DNA of 53,710 bases from JAYUDN01 sp043769645 (GCA_043769645.1 JAYVJC010000014.1:1-53710); one strand, 5' to 3'. Shown: positions 1 to 11,742, counted from the first letter of the stretch. Notes: generated by a model not told the origin, from the sequence alone. Made by a program: numbers and translations.

Positions 1-1
1 A

Positions 2-97
2 AATAGTGGCTTGATTCCGGTGAGTAATGATCTTGGACATAGTACCGCTCGGTCTCTGTGGGAAGCAGACAGAATGCGTTCGCGAATAGAGTTATAA
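2..97 (+). CDS. C-terminal fragment of an unidentified protein (5' end outside window)
   Basis: An open frame enters from the left edge and ends at TAA (95-97), leaving 31 residues that end in SRIEL. The residues include GLIPVSNDLGHST and a charged WEADRMRSRIEL tail. The piece is too short to assign a family. That it is coding is inferred from the open frame and the normal-looking composition only; no start is visible. Confidence 0.4.
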   Translation, partial: NSGLIPVSNDLGHSTARSLWEADRMRSRIEL

Positions 98-172
98 AGT
101 TCTTACGTATTCTTCATTCAAAAAAACTCAATTCTTTTGTTTTCCGATGGATTTCAGATATGGTAGGTTTAT

Positions 173-1672
173 ATGAAAATCACTCCTCTTGGACATACTG
201 AATTTTTGCTTGATATCGAGAATCGAGAAGGACAGATGATTCGCATCCTCGTTGATAGCTGGCTCTCAGATTTTGTCATCGGAGACCTGATGGAGCGAAC
301 GGTAAAGGTACAGTTGGATACAGAGAAACTCTCGACCATCGATGCCATCTATATTTCCCACTCACATACGGATCACCTCGATCCCTATACCCTGATAGAA
401 ATCTATAAATGGGCAAATCCGGTTCTATTTCTGTCTGAAACACTCGAATACCTCGACCCCCTCTTTCGTCAGTATCTCCCGAAGGCGAATATTCGATACT
501 TGAGAAATAAGACCATACTCACTTGGAAAGGACTCGATATCACGGCTATTGCTCTCGAAGGGGAGGACGTCACCAATGAAGACGATGTGATGATGCTCTC
601 CGTCGCAAGTGATAGTGAACTTCTTTTTGCCGAAATCGATACCCTTATCCCCGATACTGAGGAAGCCCAGAAGTATCTCTATCGGCACTTTACCCGCAAA
701 TCCTACGAGACTGTTTGCTATGTTGCCTCTCGCAATGAACTCGAAGGGAATCTCAGACTCCTTGATCTTGATCAGTCCGAACGCCCTAAATGGAGAAATG
801 AATACCTCCATACTCGACGGGAAGAAATCACTTGGGGATATGCGAAATGGGAGTTCGAAGACTATGAAACGACCCCCAATATTTTCGAAATCCCTGGGTT
901 TGTACGCGGATTTATCGGGCAGGGAATATGCTATCCTATTATCTTTTCTGAATGACTTGCCGGTATGAATATATTTCCCCTCGATGAAGTGGTAGACCGG
1001 GAAGTAGGACTCGCGAAATCAAATGGGTTTGAATTTCTGCAGAAGGCGCTAATTCCCGGAAGAATCTATGAAATAACCAATAATGGTTTTATAAATGCTC
1101 GAAAAGAGTGTCCTATCGGCACTCTTGATCGAATCGAGCTTAAGAGTTCTCTGGATACGCCAGAATCTAGAATGTACAGTAGTGGACCACTTATTTCACA
1201 TGTATCATGGACCTTAGAATACGAACAGATAGTGCTCAGCATACTCAACTATCGACTGCTTCCTTTCTTTGCAGCATCATCTATTGGAAATATCCGAGAG
1301 GCGCTTTATAAAAATGGAGATAGAAACTATCGGATAGCTATTATCTGAGAGGATATGACGAAGATCTACGCCTATTCTTTCTCGAGTATTCTCTTTCATG
1401 AGGAACCATTTCGGGAAGGAATGCGAATAGATGAAACCTACCATCTTGGTGATATTATCGATTTCTATGAAGGACGACAGGACCTCTATTCGAGCTTCTG
1501 GCACAGACTTGATCTCGATACTATGTATAGACTTTGGTTATCACTTGGAGCCAATTTTCTCAATCATGATCTCGTCTATCGCAAATATGCGATTCATTTC
1601 GAACAGGCTCTTCTCGGTAAGTATCCAAAAGACTGGATAATAACAGCACTTTCTGGTATCGGAAAATTATAG
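173..1672 (+). CDS. Metallo-beta-lactamase-fold hydrolase, long form
   Basis: This 499-residue protein needs TGA read as Gly at 953 and 1346. Residues about 1-190 resemble the metallo-beta-lactamase fold: start MKITPLGHTEFLL and a metal-binding motif HSHTDHLD near residue 65, similar to UlaG/RomA-type enzymes that act on phosphodiester or ester bonds. The remaining roughly 300 residues match nothing I recognise. They include an RR..WGYAKWEFEDYE stretch and may be a substrate domain. The start is the first ATG after an AT-rich leader. It stands alone and is followed by a hairpin terminator. The substrate cannot be read from the sequence. Confidence 0.75.
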
Positions 1673-1693
1673 AATATTTTGATTTTATATGGG

Positions 1694-1721
1694 TTCTCAT
1701 TATCATAAAATGAGTTTATTT
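1694..1721 (+). terminator. Hairpin terminator after the metallo-hydrolase gene
   Basis: CTCATT at 1696 pairs with AATGAG ending at 1714 and is followed by TTTATTTATT. It lies 22 bases after the TAG of the upstream gene. Confidence 0.5.
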
Positions 1722-1822
1722 ATTCTAGCCTGGTAGGTTTGTGGGCTCAGTTCATTTTATAACAAAGAACTAAGACCGACTCTTCATCACTTCCTACGTA
1801 TCTCTGTCGCTCAATCTATACT

Positions 1823-2488
1823 ATGCATCTACCAGCCTTTTTTGTTCTTTGTACCTACGCCGGAATTCTCGGATTTATTCGTATCTGAATGTCGGGTACC
1901 TTTGATCTTACTGACCTTATCTGGAATCTTATCCTCGCTTTTATGCCATATTTTATGGCGGGTTGGTTTGTGAGTTGGAAGGGGTGGTATCGGTGGATTG
2001 CTTTTGCCTTTTGGATTCTCTTCCTTCCGAATAGCTTCTATATACTGACTGACTTTGTACACCTCTCCACAGCCCCAGAGATGATATACTATGACATCTT
2101 ATTTATCACTTCGATGGCCTTTGCTGGGATGGTTTCTGCCTATGCTTCGATGGAACTCGTACATAGATATATGAATATTCACTTCCACAAAAAAACTGGG
2201 TGGATCATTATAATGTCCGTCGTCATGCTTTCTATGGTATGAGTCTACCTGGGGAGATTCCTTAGATTTAATTCATGGGATGTGATCCGGGATCCTATTA
2301 GCCTCCTTAAGGAAGCATTTTCGATGGTGATCTCGAATGGCCAAGTATGGAATATTACTGATCCAGATCGATTGGCGGCGAGTCGACTCTTTGAAGCTGG
2401 AGCGATGGGGCTCGTCCAATTCGTATTTCTCTACGGGAGTTTCTTCCTCCTGGTCTACATGTATATGTACCACGTCAAGGAAAAATAA
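1823..2488 (+). CDS. DUF1361 integral membrane protein
   Basis: The 221-residue protein reads TGA as Gly at 1886 and 2240. It has about five or six hydrophobic segments and signatures I associate with DUF1361: WNLILAFMPYF, then LPNSFYILTDFVHL, then YYDILFITSMAFAGM. The family is an inner-membrane protein of unknown function. The frame is open back to 1763, but ATG 1823 (MHLPAFFVL) gives a natural first membrane segment. It sits just upstream of murC, so a cell-envelope role is possible but only by proximity. Confidence 0.8.
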
Positions 2489-2530
2489 GTATCGACTAGA
2501 TTTTTCCTAGAAAATCGATAGATTGGATAT

Positions 2531-4069
2531 ATGAAATCACAGCATCTTCATGTCATAGGGATTGGTGGGATAGGAGCTTCCGCTCTCGCTCGCTACTATA
2601 AGAGTATAGGATATAGTATCTCTGGTTCTGATGGATCTGATTCAGTATTCCTCGAAACCCTCAGAAACGAAGGGATGGACATATCAGTCGGACACCGAGC
2701 ATCGAATCTTCCAGAAAACACCAACCTCGTGATTTATTCCGAGGCAATTATTACGAAGCCAGATCTTCCGCCTGAAGCACAGATTTACACGAATGTCGAA
2801 CTGGCTCGAGCTCGTGAACTCGGAATCCGCCATATTTCTTATCCTGTGGCGCTTGGAGAAGTATTTAACCCGAAAAAAGGAATTGCTGTCACGGGTTCCC
2901 ATGGGAAGTCTACCACGACTGCGATGATCGCAACCATAATGGCGGGGTCTCCAGTTTGAGTTTCTGCCATTATCGGCACGCAGGTGCCACAGCTTGGGAA
3001 TACCAACTTCTACCATGAAGCATCCGAATACTTCGTCATCGAAGCCTGTGAATATAAGCGATCTTTTCTCCAGTACCAGCCGTATATCACGATTATCACC
3101 AATATCGACCTCGATCATCTCGACTACTATAAAAATTTGGAGGATTATATTTCAGCGTTTCAATCTATCGTGGATCAGACGAGAGGATTTGTCATTATCT
3201 CGGCGGATGATGAAAATTCCCAAAAACTCAATATTCCGGAAGAGAAAAAGATAATCGTAGGAGGTTGAAAGTTAAAAGTTGAAAGTTGAAGGTTGGAAAC
3301 TGAAAATAGAAATCAGGAAGTTTCTCGAATAAGATGAATGTATCGAAACCCTCACCAGCCAACCAGCTCACCAGCCAACCAGCTCACCAGCCAACCAGCC
3401 ATCACCTACTACCCTCGAGTAGAAGAAATGCTCTCTTCTGGCGAGAAGAAAATCTATACCGTCGAAAAAGAAATGTTTATTCCAGAGCTCAAACTTCAGG
3501 TTCCGGGTACTCATCTTCTGCAGGATGCGTATCTCGCGTTTACGTCCGGAAAGCTTTGTGGACTAGAAGATTCATTTATGGTTCAAAAACTGGATAATTA
3601 TCAGGGATCTTGGAGACGAAGTGAAATTATAAAGACGACTAAACATGGAAATCTCCTCATGTCGGACTATGGGCACCATCCATCTGAGATTATCCCGACT
3701 CTTCAGGCTATTCAGGAGAAATATCAAGAGAAGAAACTCTATGTCGTCTTCCAGCCACACCAGTATTCTCGAACTCGTGAACTACTCGACGAGTTCTCCT
3801 CTGCCTTCGGTTCTGCAGATACCCTCGTCATCCCGAATATCTACTTCTCTCGAGATAAACAAGAAGATGTCGAGTGGATGACGACGGAGAAGCTCATTTC
3901 CCAGATTGCCAAGCATCAACCAAATGTCATCAATGGTCTCGGACTCGAAAATACAGCTCGTCTTATAGAGGAATATGACATCAAAAATCCCAACTCCAGT
4001 GTTATTCTATTACTCGGAGCTGGGGATGTGGATAATTTGAGGTATAAGATAGGCTGATTTTCTAGTTAA
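2531..4069 (+). CDS. murC: UDP-N-acetylmuramate--L-alanine ligase carrying an in-frame repeat insertion
   Basis: MurC adds L-Ala to UDP-MurNAc in the cytoplasm, the first step of the peptidoglycan stem peptide. Visible motifs are the N-terminal nucleotide site GIGGIGAS, the ATP loop TGSHGKSTTT near residue 120, EACEY.RSFL, NIDLDHLDYY, and the C-terminal VFQPHQYSRT and DYGHHPSEI. TGA encodes Gly at 2945 within MAGSPV(G)VSAIIG. The total of 512 residues is long for the family because residues about 246-289 are low-complexity sequence encoded by short repeats (separate entry). The 3' end overlaps the convergent gene by 8 bases. Only mur gene in the window. Confidence 0.93.
3266..3402 (+). repeat. 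Short-unit repeats inserted in frame in murC
   Basis: Two repeat types lie back to back inside the coding frame: AGTTGAAAGTTGAAGGTTGG-like units at about 3270-3300, then alternating CACCAGCCAAC / CAGCT units at about 3351-3402. They encode a Lys/Glu then Pro/Gln/Ser/Thr-rich stretch with no counterpart in the MurC fold. The same units occur between genes and in rsmG. Confidence 0.8.
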
Positions 4070-4583
4070 AAATTGCCTCAACTTTAAGTAATGCTCGAAT
4101 TTTTACAACTCCAATTTTAGGAATATTCCAAGGCTTGCCAATAATTGATTCAAAAAAAGGCTCTAGTCCGACATTTCCATATTTTTTTGCTAGTCTAATA
4201 AGCCTAGAAAAAACAGTATCAGTAGATTCCGTAACATTTTCTATTCGTGAATAGTGATAAATAGCTAGAATTAAAAACTCTCATTGTCTAAAGGGAGAAT
4301 TTTTTTTATCAAAACTAGCTACCTGAAAAAACATACTCTTTCTTTCCTTGCTAATATGTTTATCTTTGTGCACTTCACTGAGAAGTTCATCAAGAGATTC
4401 TACTGCATTTCTATGGAGGTAAATCGATCTGATTCTATCGAGAGATAGAAATGTTTCATCCCTTAACAAAGAGAGAACATCTCCATTCTTAAGAATTACT
4501 CAATCAAGCAACTCAAGTTTAGCAAGAGGAATAACCTTAGTAGGATTAGCTACTCAAGATGTAGTTGGTTCAGCGGTGAGCAT
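4062..4583 (-). CDS. Hypothetical protein, 173 aa
   Basis: The frame reads through TGA codons at 4554, 4500 and 4281 and ends at TAG (4062-4064), overlapping the end of murC convergently. The protein is mixed alpha-type with a charged middle (LLSEVHKDKHISKERKS) and a Lys/Ile-rich C-terminus (IGVVKIRALLKVE). No signal peptide or membrane segment is seen and I recognise no family. It lies in the same direction as miaA, 10 bases after the miaA stop, so it could be the last gene of the dnaX-miaA transcript. Confidence 0.6.
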
Positions 4584-4592
4584 AAATAAGAG

Positions 4593-5573
4593 TTAATTAG
4601 TTATAAATTCATATTTCTTATTCCAGGTTATTTGGCGTTTTGCGTAGTTGCGATTGTGCTGTTTGACCAGCTCTATTGCTTCCTGGAGAGAAGTTTTTCA
4701 TTCCAGGTAGTCGACGACTTCGGAGTATCCGATAGTCTTGAGTCCTGGGCAATGAGCTCCATATACTCATATATTGTATCATACTTCTTCTGTGAGTCAA
4801 TGAGAAAACATCTCATCGATTCGTTCGTCGATTTTTCTATAGAGGATTTCTCTTTCGGGTGGAACTCGAAGTTTTCGTATTTTTCTATCCATTCTTGATG
4901 GAGCAAATGATGTATTCGGTATGAACTCTGATTCTCCGTATGGCGTGAGGAAGAGGGTTGGATATTTCAGCACTTGGGGATCTCGGATGAGGGATTTTGA
5001 TGATCCGGTCGCCTCGAAGACCTCGATGGCGCGTATGATATAGTTTAGATTATTTGGGTGGAGGGACTCAGCATACTCGGGATCTTGCTTGGAGAGTATG
5101 TCCCAGACGGCGAGGTTTCACTCTTTCTTCGCCAGCGCTTCGAGCTTATTTCTACGTTCTTTATCAGGAGGGATTTTCGGAAAGCTTCGCTCATAGATGA
5201 GGCTATCGATATAGAGTCCTGTTCCCCCGCAGATGATGGGGATTTTCCCCCGTTTCCAGATATTTTCCAGGATGGGGAGGGCCAAGTTTCGATATTCCAC
5301 TACAGAAAAATCCTTATCAGGAGTGATAATATCGATCATATGATGAGGAACCTCACTCATTTCCTCTTGCGTGATCTTCCCCGTACCGATATCAAGACCG
5401 CGGTAGATCTGCCTCGAATCCGCGGAAATAATCTCACCACCGTAGGATGTTGCTATATCGACCGAAAGTCCAGTTTTTCCTGAGGCGGTCGGTCCGTAGA
5501 TCACGATAACTGGTTTCTCCGTCTCCAGAGAGAAGAATGTCGTAATCCTTGCAGTATCGATCCGAGAAATCAT
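4593..5573 (-). CDS. miaA: tRNA dimethylallyltransferase
   Basis: MiaA transfers the isopentenyl group to A37 of tRNAs that read U-starting codons. The 326-residue protein has the P-loop GPTASGKT, the DSRQIYRGLDIGTGK motif, DKDFSVVEYR, CGGTGLYIDSL and the C-terminal YAKRQITWNKK signature. TGA is Gly at several sites, for example 5118, 4797, 4779 and 4698. The start at 5573 (MISRID) lies one base after the stop of the upstream permease gene, indicating co-transcription. An ORF running further upstream would overlap the permease and is not favoured. Confidence 0.92.
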
Positions 5574-5574
5574 A

Positions 5575-6741
5575 CTATTTGGATAAAAATCGAAACTGTG
5601 CTCGGACTTCATTGATATAGAGGTCAAAGTCTTCCAGAAATGAAACGAGGATCGAGAACAGAGGAACTCCTATCAGGAGGCCGATGAGTCCGAAGTAGTG
5701 TTCCGATATCAACAGGATCATAAAGGTAATAAAAACCGGGAAGTGGATATAGGAAGAGACGATCTTGGGATTGAGATAGTACGCTTCGACGATATGAACG
5801 ACCGCTATCATGGCGAGACAGGCCGAAACTATAAGGAGGCTATCATTTCCCGTTGATCCATATCCATAACCGATAATCAGGATAGGAACCCCCGAAAGAA
5901 AGGTACCGAATACAGGGATAAATCCAAAGATAAAGACGATAAGGGAGAGAGTTACAATATAGGGGAAAGATGTTCCTCCATGGAAGTAACTAATGGTGAG
6001 GAGTCAAATAGTGGTCAATATAGCATTCACGAGGGCGATAATCGACTGGGCCTTGAAGATGAGGCCGAATCATTTTCCCATTTTTTGTGCGATAATTGCC
6101 CATTCATCATACAGGAAGGAGAAATTTCCCTGTCGAATTCTCTGGAGAAAATCATTGATTTTTTTCCGCTCTATAATAAAAATATAGGAGAGAATCATTG
6201 CAATAAAAAACTTCGTCAGTACGATTCCCGCATTGGTAATATGGCCAATAATGGCCTGCCCGATAGATTCCAGATTCTGACGACTGAGAAGCTCTCCTAC
6301 GGTAGCGTCTAGTCCGAGTTCGAGGCTCGTAGAATCCTCGATTCGTTTGATAAATTCTTGACCCTGTTGAGCATAGGAGGACGTATTTTTAATAATTTCA
6401 GAAATATCTGTTTTGATTTTCGGTAGGATGCTTATGAAGATAAATATCACGATAGATATAAAGATACAGTAAAGAATCGTGACCATGATGTTCGTCGTAG
6501 CATACCTTCTCGCGAGTCGATGCGGTGTATCTGGCTTTCCTCGCTCTCACCAAGCATGTACCCGTTTTGCAAGGTTTTCCCCAAGCTCGAGGAATATGTA
6601 AGCAAAGATGAAGGTGATGAAAAATAATGCTAAAAAGTCACTGAGTATCCATCCAGTGATGAGAAGCAAAGTGAAAGAAGTCAACTTCTTCCAAAAAGTA
6701 GGAGCAAAGATGATGCCGAGCGATTGGCGAAGGGGAATCAT
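5575..6741 (-). CDS. AI-2E family (PerM/TqsA-type) transporter
   Basis: The 388-residue multi-spanning membrane protein spans TGA at 6547 and 6070. It has N-terminal paired helices (LLLITGWILSDFLALFFITFIFAYIF), a long amphipathic linker, and the C-terminal PVFGTFLSGVP and VEAYYLNPKIV..YIHFPVFITFMILL signatures of the AI-2E/UPF0118 family. Members export small molecules or act as Na+/H+ antiporters; the substrate here is unknown. It lies 11 bases after the dnaX stop and directly before miaA, so the three are likely one operon. Confidence 0.88.
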
Positions 6742-6752
6742 AAAGAAAGGAT

Positions 6753-8372
6753 TTAGAAAATTCCGTCAGCGAGAGTCGTGAGTTGAGGTTTATCCTGAGT
6801 CTCGAGTTTACAAGCGATCGTCCACTCATTTCAGAAAAGTCCAGTGAGTACCTCTGAGAGGAAGTGTTTTACGGTACTCGTATTGACACGATCATGGGTC
6901 CAGTTTGTTGGAAAGATGAAAGTAATGACAGTTCATTCGATTTCGAACCGAGCATTCCTGAGGTCAGAGACGAGTGCTGGTTTCACTCCCTTGAGATGTT
7001 GTAAGAGTTTCGAGAAGGAGAAGGCAGTATCATGTTGCAGGTTTCATGTTGCAGATTTCATGTTGAGAGTTTCCAGTTGTGAGTTTCAGGTTCCAGGTTC
7101 TGGGATTTTTGTGACAGACGTCCCATTACTCGTTTTTTGAGAACTATCTTTGATCTCCAAGGTAATAATAGAATCCTCAGAGTTAGAAGAAGTTCATTTA
7201 TTAGTCAATTCTGGTTTTATATTTGTTCAAATCATAGATTCTTGTACTTGATGAACCCCAGTTTCCATATGTAGTTTTGTATCATTACTAGACGTAGAGA
7301 CAGATTTGATCCCTTCTATTGTCTTTTTTGGTTTTATATGAGTTCATACCTCTTGTTTTGCTATAGCATCTTTTTTTAGTGCTCTGAGGAGTGTCGTCTC
7401 GATCAGCATCATCCCATCAGGAAAGGACCGAAGTTTTCCATGAGCTTCCATAACGATCTGGAATATAGTATCGTACTCTCCGTAGGTAGTATTCCCGATA
7501 TGTTCAAAAAGAATATCACGGAGCCTATAGAGAAGCTGTTCGATATACGAACGAGTATGAATATGTCCCGATCTGAGTGTTTCGATTTCCTTCAGAAGTG
7601 TATTGATATTACCTTCCCTCAGGGCTTCGATCGTACTATCAAGTCTTTCGTCATCGACGATCATCAGAGTCGCTTTTACATAGTCAAATCGTATGGTATC
7701 GTCAAGCCGATTTTGTTCGAGAAGGGTGATAGCATCTCGCATTCCTCATCTCGCCGTACGAGCGATAAGTGAGAGTGCTTTCTCTTCAGCATCGATTCAC
7801 TCTTTCTTACAGATATATTTCAAATATCCGATAATATCAGCATCGACTATTTTTCGAAAATCGAATCTTTGAGTCCGAGACCGTATCGTTTCGGGGACTT
7901 TATCTATCTCGGTGGTCGCGAGGATAAATTTCACATGTTTTGGTGGCTCTTCGAGGATTTTGAGAAGAGCATTGAACGCTCCGGTCGAAAGCATATGGAC
8001 CTCGTCGATGATGTAGACCTTGAACTTTCATTGGTTCGGTTCGAATCTTGCCTTATCGATGAGATCTCGGATATTGTCGACCCCAGTATTACTCGCTGCA
8101 TCGATCTCGATCACATCGAGCATCGTAGCGGTATCGAAGGCCTTGCAGTGGATACACTCATGACAGGGATTTCCATTCTGGAGGTTGGTACAGTTCACCG
8201 CCTTAGCGAGAATACGAGCACTCGTCGTCTTTCCCGTTCCGCGAGATCCATGAAAGAGGTAGGCGTGTCCAACTCGATCAAGTTTGAGGGCATTTCTGAG
8301 GATCGTCGTCGTATAGTCTTGACCGACTATAGAATCCCAATCTTTCGGGCGATAGGTGGTATAGAGTGACAA
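6753..8372 (-). CDS. dnaX: DNA polymerase III subunit gamma/tau
   Basis: DnaX is the clamp-loader ATPase. The 539-residue product has GSRGTGKT (Walker A), a four-Cys zinc site (residues about 64-79, C.....PCHECIHC), VYIIDEVHML (Walker B) and ATTEIDKVPETIRSRTQRF (sensor 1/SRC). Many TGA codons are Gly (8028, 7794, 7344 and others). Translation probably begins at TTG 8372 because TAA lies four codons upstream. Residues about 355-450 form a Ser/Thr-rich linker that includes short DNA repeats (separate entry), followed by a folded C-terminal domain. First gene of the dnaX / permease / miaA block. Confidence 0.92.
7023..7100 (-). repeat. Short repeats within the dnaX linker
   Basis: On the + strand, units of the type GTTTCATGTTGCAG, ATTTCATGTTG, GTTTCCAGTTGTG and GTTTCAGGTTCC follow one another. 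On the coding strand they encode a TGNLQ / TGNSQLE-like stretch in the linker. They resemble the intergenic GTT-type repeats elsewhere in the window. Confidence 0.7.
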
Positions 8373-8427
8373 GGTAAGGCATTAGAATAGACTGATTATA
8401 AAAGAATAGAGGGAAAATACAATCAAA

Positions 8428-8451
8428 AAATCCCACGAGCTCGTGGGATTT
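8428..8451 (-). terminator. Perfect-palindrome terminator
   Basis: AAATCCCACGAG is followed directly by its complement CTCGTGGGATTT. The hairpin overlaps the stop codon of the small membrane protein gene at 8450 and separates it from dnaX. Confidence 0.7.
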
Positions 8452-8704
8452 ATTTATCGGCCTCTTCGACGGCTTCGTCGAGGAATTGGTTGACGAAGTT
8501 TCTCGAGAGGATGAGGATACCGAGCCCGATAAAGAGAGAGGAAAAGGCGGATAGGTTCGACTGACCGGGGAAGAGATAGTGATCTGCGAGGTTCCAGATG
8601 CCCCGCCAGAATAGGATAATAGCCGCTCCGACAAAGAATGCTTCGATTCGCTTCAAAAGGATTTCCCATCGCGTGTAGTGGTGGCGGAAGAATTGCATAC
8701 TCAT
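8450..8704 (-). CDS. Small two-helix membrane protein
   Basis: This 84-residue protein contains no TGA codon. A basic N-terminus (FFRHHYTRWEILLKRIE) precedes two hydrophobic helices (AFFVGAAIILFWRGIWNLA and SLFIGLGILILSR), and the tail is acidic (DEAVEEADK). No family is recognised. It has its own palindromic terminator and is divergent from serS. Confidence 0.7.
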   Translation of the reverse strand: MSMQFFRHHYTRWEILLKRIEAFFVGAAIILFWRGIWNLADHYLFPGQSNLSAFSSLFIGLGILILSRNFVNQFLDEAVEEADK

Positions 8705-8834
8705 ACTTTATCATATGTTTCTTTCTATTGCAAAAAATAACGAATTTTGTATATTGGGTGGAGCTTTAAGGTACTGTATCTTTTGACCTTTCGAGTCCAA
8801 AATACTAATACTCCAATAATCCAAACTCCATTTT

Positions 8835-10136
8835 ATGATAGATCTCAAAATACTGCGTACCAATCCAGACCTCGTTCGAAAGGCACTTCATGATAAAGTG
8901 ACAAAAGGTGTCGATCTGGACCTGGTAATTACTCTCGATACGAAACGCCTGAAACTTCAGCAGGATCTTGATACTCTGCGCGCCAGACGCAATGAACTCT
9001 CGTCGACTATGGGAAAAGGGAAACCAGAACCGAAACTCCTCGAGGAAGCGAAATTGCTCAAGGAAAAGATTCAACTCGGGGAAAAAGAATTCGAAACTAT
9101 CGAGACAGAGTTTCTGACTCTCTACAAACTCATCCCAAATATTCCAACCGCAGATACTCCGATCGGACTTACTGAAGAAGAAAATGTGGTCGTCAAACAA
9201 TGGGGAAAGATTCGAACATTCGACTTCCCAATCCGAAATCACGCAGAAATCGCTGCCATCCGTGGATGGATCGATAAAGAGCGCGCGGCCAATGTCGCAG
9301 GATCTCGTTTTGCCTACCTGAAGGGTGACCTCGTGAAGCTCCAGTTTGCCCTCATCCAGTGGGTGATGGATTCGCTCTGAGATTCTACCGTTCTCGACAA
9401 AGTAATTGCTGAACACAAGCTCAAAGTATCGAATAAGCCATTCACTCCCGTGCTTCCACCATATATGATCAAGACGGCTCCATATGAAGCGATGGATCGA
9501 CTCGAACCACGAGAAGAGCGATACAAGATCGAGTGACAAGACCTCTGGCTTCAGGGATCTGCCGAGCATGTCCTCGGCTCTATGCATGCGGGAGAAATTT
9601 TCTCAGAAGCAGAAATGCCCGTCCGATATCTCGGATATGCGACATCATTCCGCGGTGAGGCTGGTACCTATGGGAAAGATATGGAAGGGATAATCCGTAT
9701 GCACCAGTTCGATAAACTCGAGATGGAGTCATTTTCAACTGCTGAGACCTCACACGATGAACACCTCCTCTTCGCAGGACTCCAGGAATACCTCATGCAA
9801 GCGCTCGAGATCCCGTACCAGAAGCTTCAGAAGTGTACCTTCGATATCGGAAAGCCGAATGCGAAGGGTTCAGATATCGAAGCATGGCTTCCTGGTCAGC
9901 AGAAATATCGTGAAACGCATACCGCCGACTATATGACGGACTATCAAGCGCGTCGCCTCCAGACTCGTGTCCGCAGAACTTCTGGCGAAGTCGAGCTTAT
10001 CCATACCAATGACGCGACTGCATTCGCGTGTGGGCGTGCTCTCGTCGCGATCATGGAGAACTACCAAAACGCCGATGCAACCATCACCGTACCGAAAGTA
10101 CTCAGGAATTATATGTGAGGGAAGGAGAGGATATAA
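8835..10136 (+). CDS. serS: Seryl-tRNA synthetase
   Basis: SerS charges tRNA-Ser. The 433-residue protein has the N-terminal coiled-coil arm (residues about 30-105, RLKLQQDLDTLRARRNEL) and class II motifs: motif 2 region YLGYATSFRGEAG and motif 3 region NDATAFACGRALVAIMENYQ. TGA falls in the family's invariant C-terminal sequence VLRNYM(G)GKERI and in MDSL(G)D and YKIE(G)QDLWL, which is the clearest proof that UGA is Gly here. The start is the first ATG after an AT-rich leader. Confidence 0.95.
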
Positions 10137-10145
10137 TAATGATGT

Positions 10146-10703
10146 ATGAATAAAAAAACTTCAAAGAATACTTATGAAGAACGATTATGTAAGTTTTTTC
10201 TAGAAATATTTAATGAAAATTTCTGAACAAAGTTTGAATTCATTAAATGAGGTGAGCAATGAAAGTTAAATGAGCCTGATTGTATCTGCAATGAAGATTT
10301 ATGTATAGAAATTACTAGAGGATTTTATTCGGAAAATTTGAATAGAGAGATGAATATTCTAAAGACTTGATGAAAAATAAAATTCCCTCGTACAGAAGCG
10401 GCTTTGATAGAGACTTCTACTTGAATCAGTCTACCATCTTCGGGACTTTTAGTCTAACCAGACTCACAGGCTTTCCATGAGATAATTTCATTAATTAATG
10501 AAAAGAATTGAAAAAAGTATGATTGAATTGAATCTAAAAAGCTTTTATTACTGATTGACGTAAGTTCTCTCGCTCTCACAAAAATAGAAGATTTTGAGGA
10601 GTATTTTAGCGATCATCAATGGGATGATGAAATATATATCTTGGATGAAGTTTGGATAGTTGATGCGATTGGAATTGCTAAAATTTTTCCTAATGTCCTT
10701 TAA
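10146..10703 (+). pseudogene. Orphan gene interrupted by an in-frame TAA; possible nuclease-like protein
   Basis: The ATG at 10146 opens a frame with six UGA glycines that ends at TAA 10455-10457. The same frame resumes at once and runs to TAA 10701 with sensible sequence (FHEIISLINEKN, LLLLIDVSSL, DEIYILDEVWIVD). The layout EPDCICNEDLCIEITR followed by a hydrophobic LLLIDVSS strand vaguely recalls PD-(D/E)xK nucleases, but this is weak. It is either a nonsense-mutated gene, a sequencing error, or two tandem products. Confidence 0.5.
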
Positions 10704-10768
10704 GAGTGCACATCCTTCCTCAAAAACTCTCAACCCCTACTCTCTAATTACAACATCAAAAAATAAAA

Positions 10769-10796
10769 TTGACAAAATATTTTTATAAAATATAGT
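10769..10796 (+). promoter_or_regulatory. Sigma-70-type promoter upstream of the 10823 orphan
   Basis: TTGACA (10769-10774), a 16-base A/T spacer, then TATAGT (10791-10796), 27 bases before the ATG. Confidence 0.6.
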
Positions 10797-10822
10797 TATC
10801 TGAATTCCTAATTTTTATTTTT

Positions 10823-11203
10823 ATGTCTGCATTTACTACGGATTCTGGAACAGCGTATCTTGATGAAATGTATGAGAAATCATGAATTGCTCTTGCAGGA
10901 GCCGTACAAGATGTACGATGAAACCAATTCGAGGTCTCAAGACTCATCGGAGAAGTCCTCGCTGCACATGATTCTCAGGATTCTATCGTATGGAGAATGA
11001 CAGTAAGAAAATTAGGAGTTGATACGCGAGCGCTTGATACGATGTTGAGCCCTGCTATTGATAGGCTTAGAGAAATTCGAACACATATTTTAGCACTAGG
11101 AATCAGTGATGAAATTCAGGGAGTCATAGAATTCGCATTATGAGAAGTTCATAGTGGTGCAGATATGCAGAAAAAGAATCTGAATCTGGAAGAAGTAGAA
11201 TAA
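10823..11203 (+). CDS. Orphan protein, 126 aa
   Basis: Three TGA glycines (for example YEKS(G)IALAGAVQDVR(G)NQF) join the frame, which standard code would miss. The product looks helical and soluble with no signal peptide: VSRLIGEVLAAHDSQDS, DTRALDTMLSPAIDRLREIRTHI. I recognise no family. A well-formed TTGACA/TATAGT promoter precedes it, so it is probably a real single gene. Confidence 0.6.
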
Positions 11204-11241
11204 GGAACATTTCTTTCCTCAAAAACCCTCATCTCGACCTC

Positions 11242-11742
11242 ATGACTTCCTGCATCGAAACCCCACGATGCGTCCTCGTCCCATTCTCGGTTGATGGAAG
11301 AGTCGATATCCATGAGCTTCTAGAGGAGTTTTGCAAGGCGAACAAAGATTTCTACGTCTCGCCAAAACTTCCAACCTATGAGGAGGAAGTCGAGTTTATC
11401 CGAACGGCAGAGGAGAAAATCTATATAGGAGAGGAATTCGAGAACTTCATCCTCTCAAAAGACTCAAAGAGACTCCTCGGCTGTGGAAGACTGAGACTCC
11501 TCGAATCCTGAGAGCTCAATATCGGCATCTGGATACGAGAAGGTGAGCAGGGGAAAGGCTATGCGAGCGAAGCATATACTGAGCTTATTTCCTGGGCTCG
11601 AGAACATACCGTACATACATTTCTCGTGCATTCTCTTCATCCTGCGAACGAGCCAAGTCGAAGACTAGCATTGAAGTTCGGAGGTCTATTGCAAAATGAG
11701 AAAACCGAGAGAGGATATGATATCTACTATATCCACCTTTAG
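11242..11742 (+). CDS. GNAT-family N-acetyltransferase (RimJ/RimL-like)
   Basis: The 166-residue protein matches the GNAT fold. It starts with TPRCVLVPFS, has strand GCGRLRLL and, after a TGA-encoded Gly, IGIWIREGEQGKGYASEAY, which is the acetyl-CoA loop (Q/R-x-x-G-x-G/A). It ends with HPANEPSRRLALKFGG, typical of RimJ/RimL-type enzymes that acetylate protein N-termini or small amines. The acceptor is not predictable. The start ATG fits the family start. Confidence 0.85.
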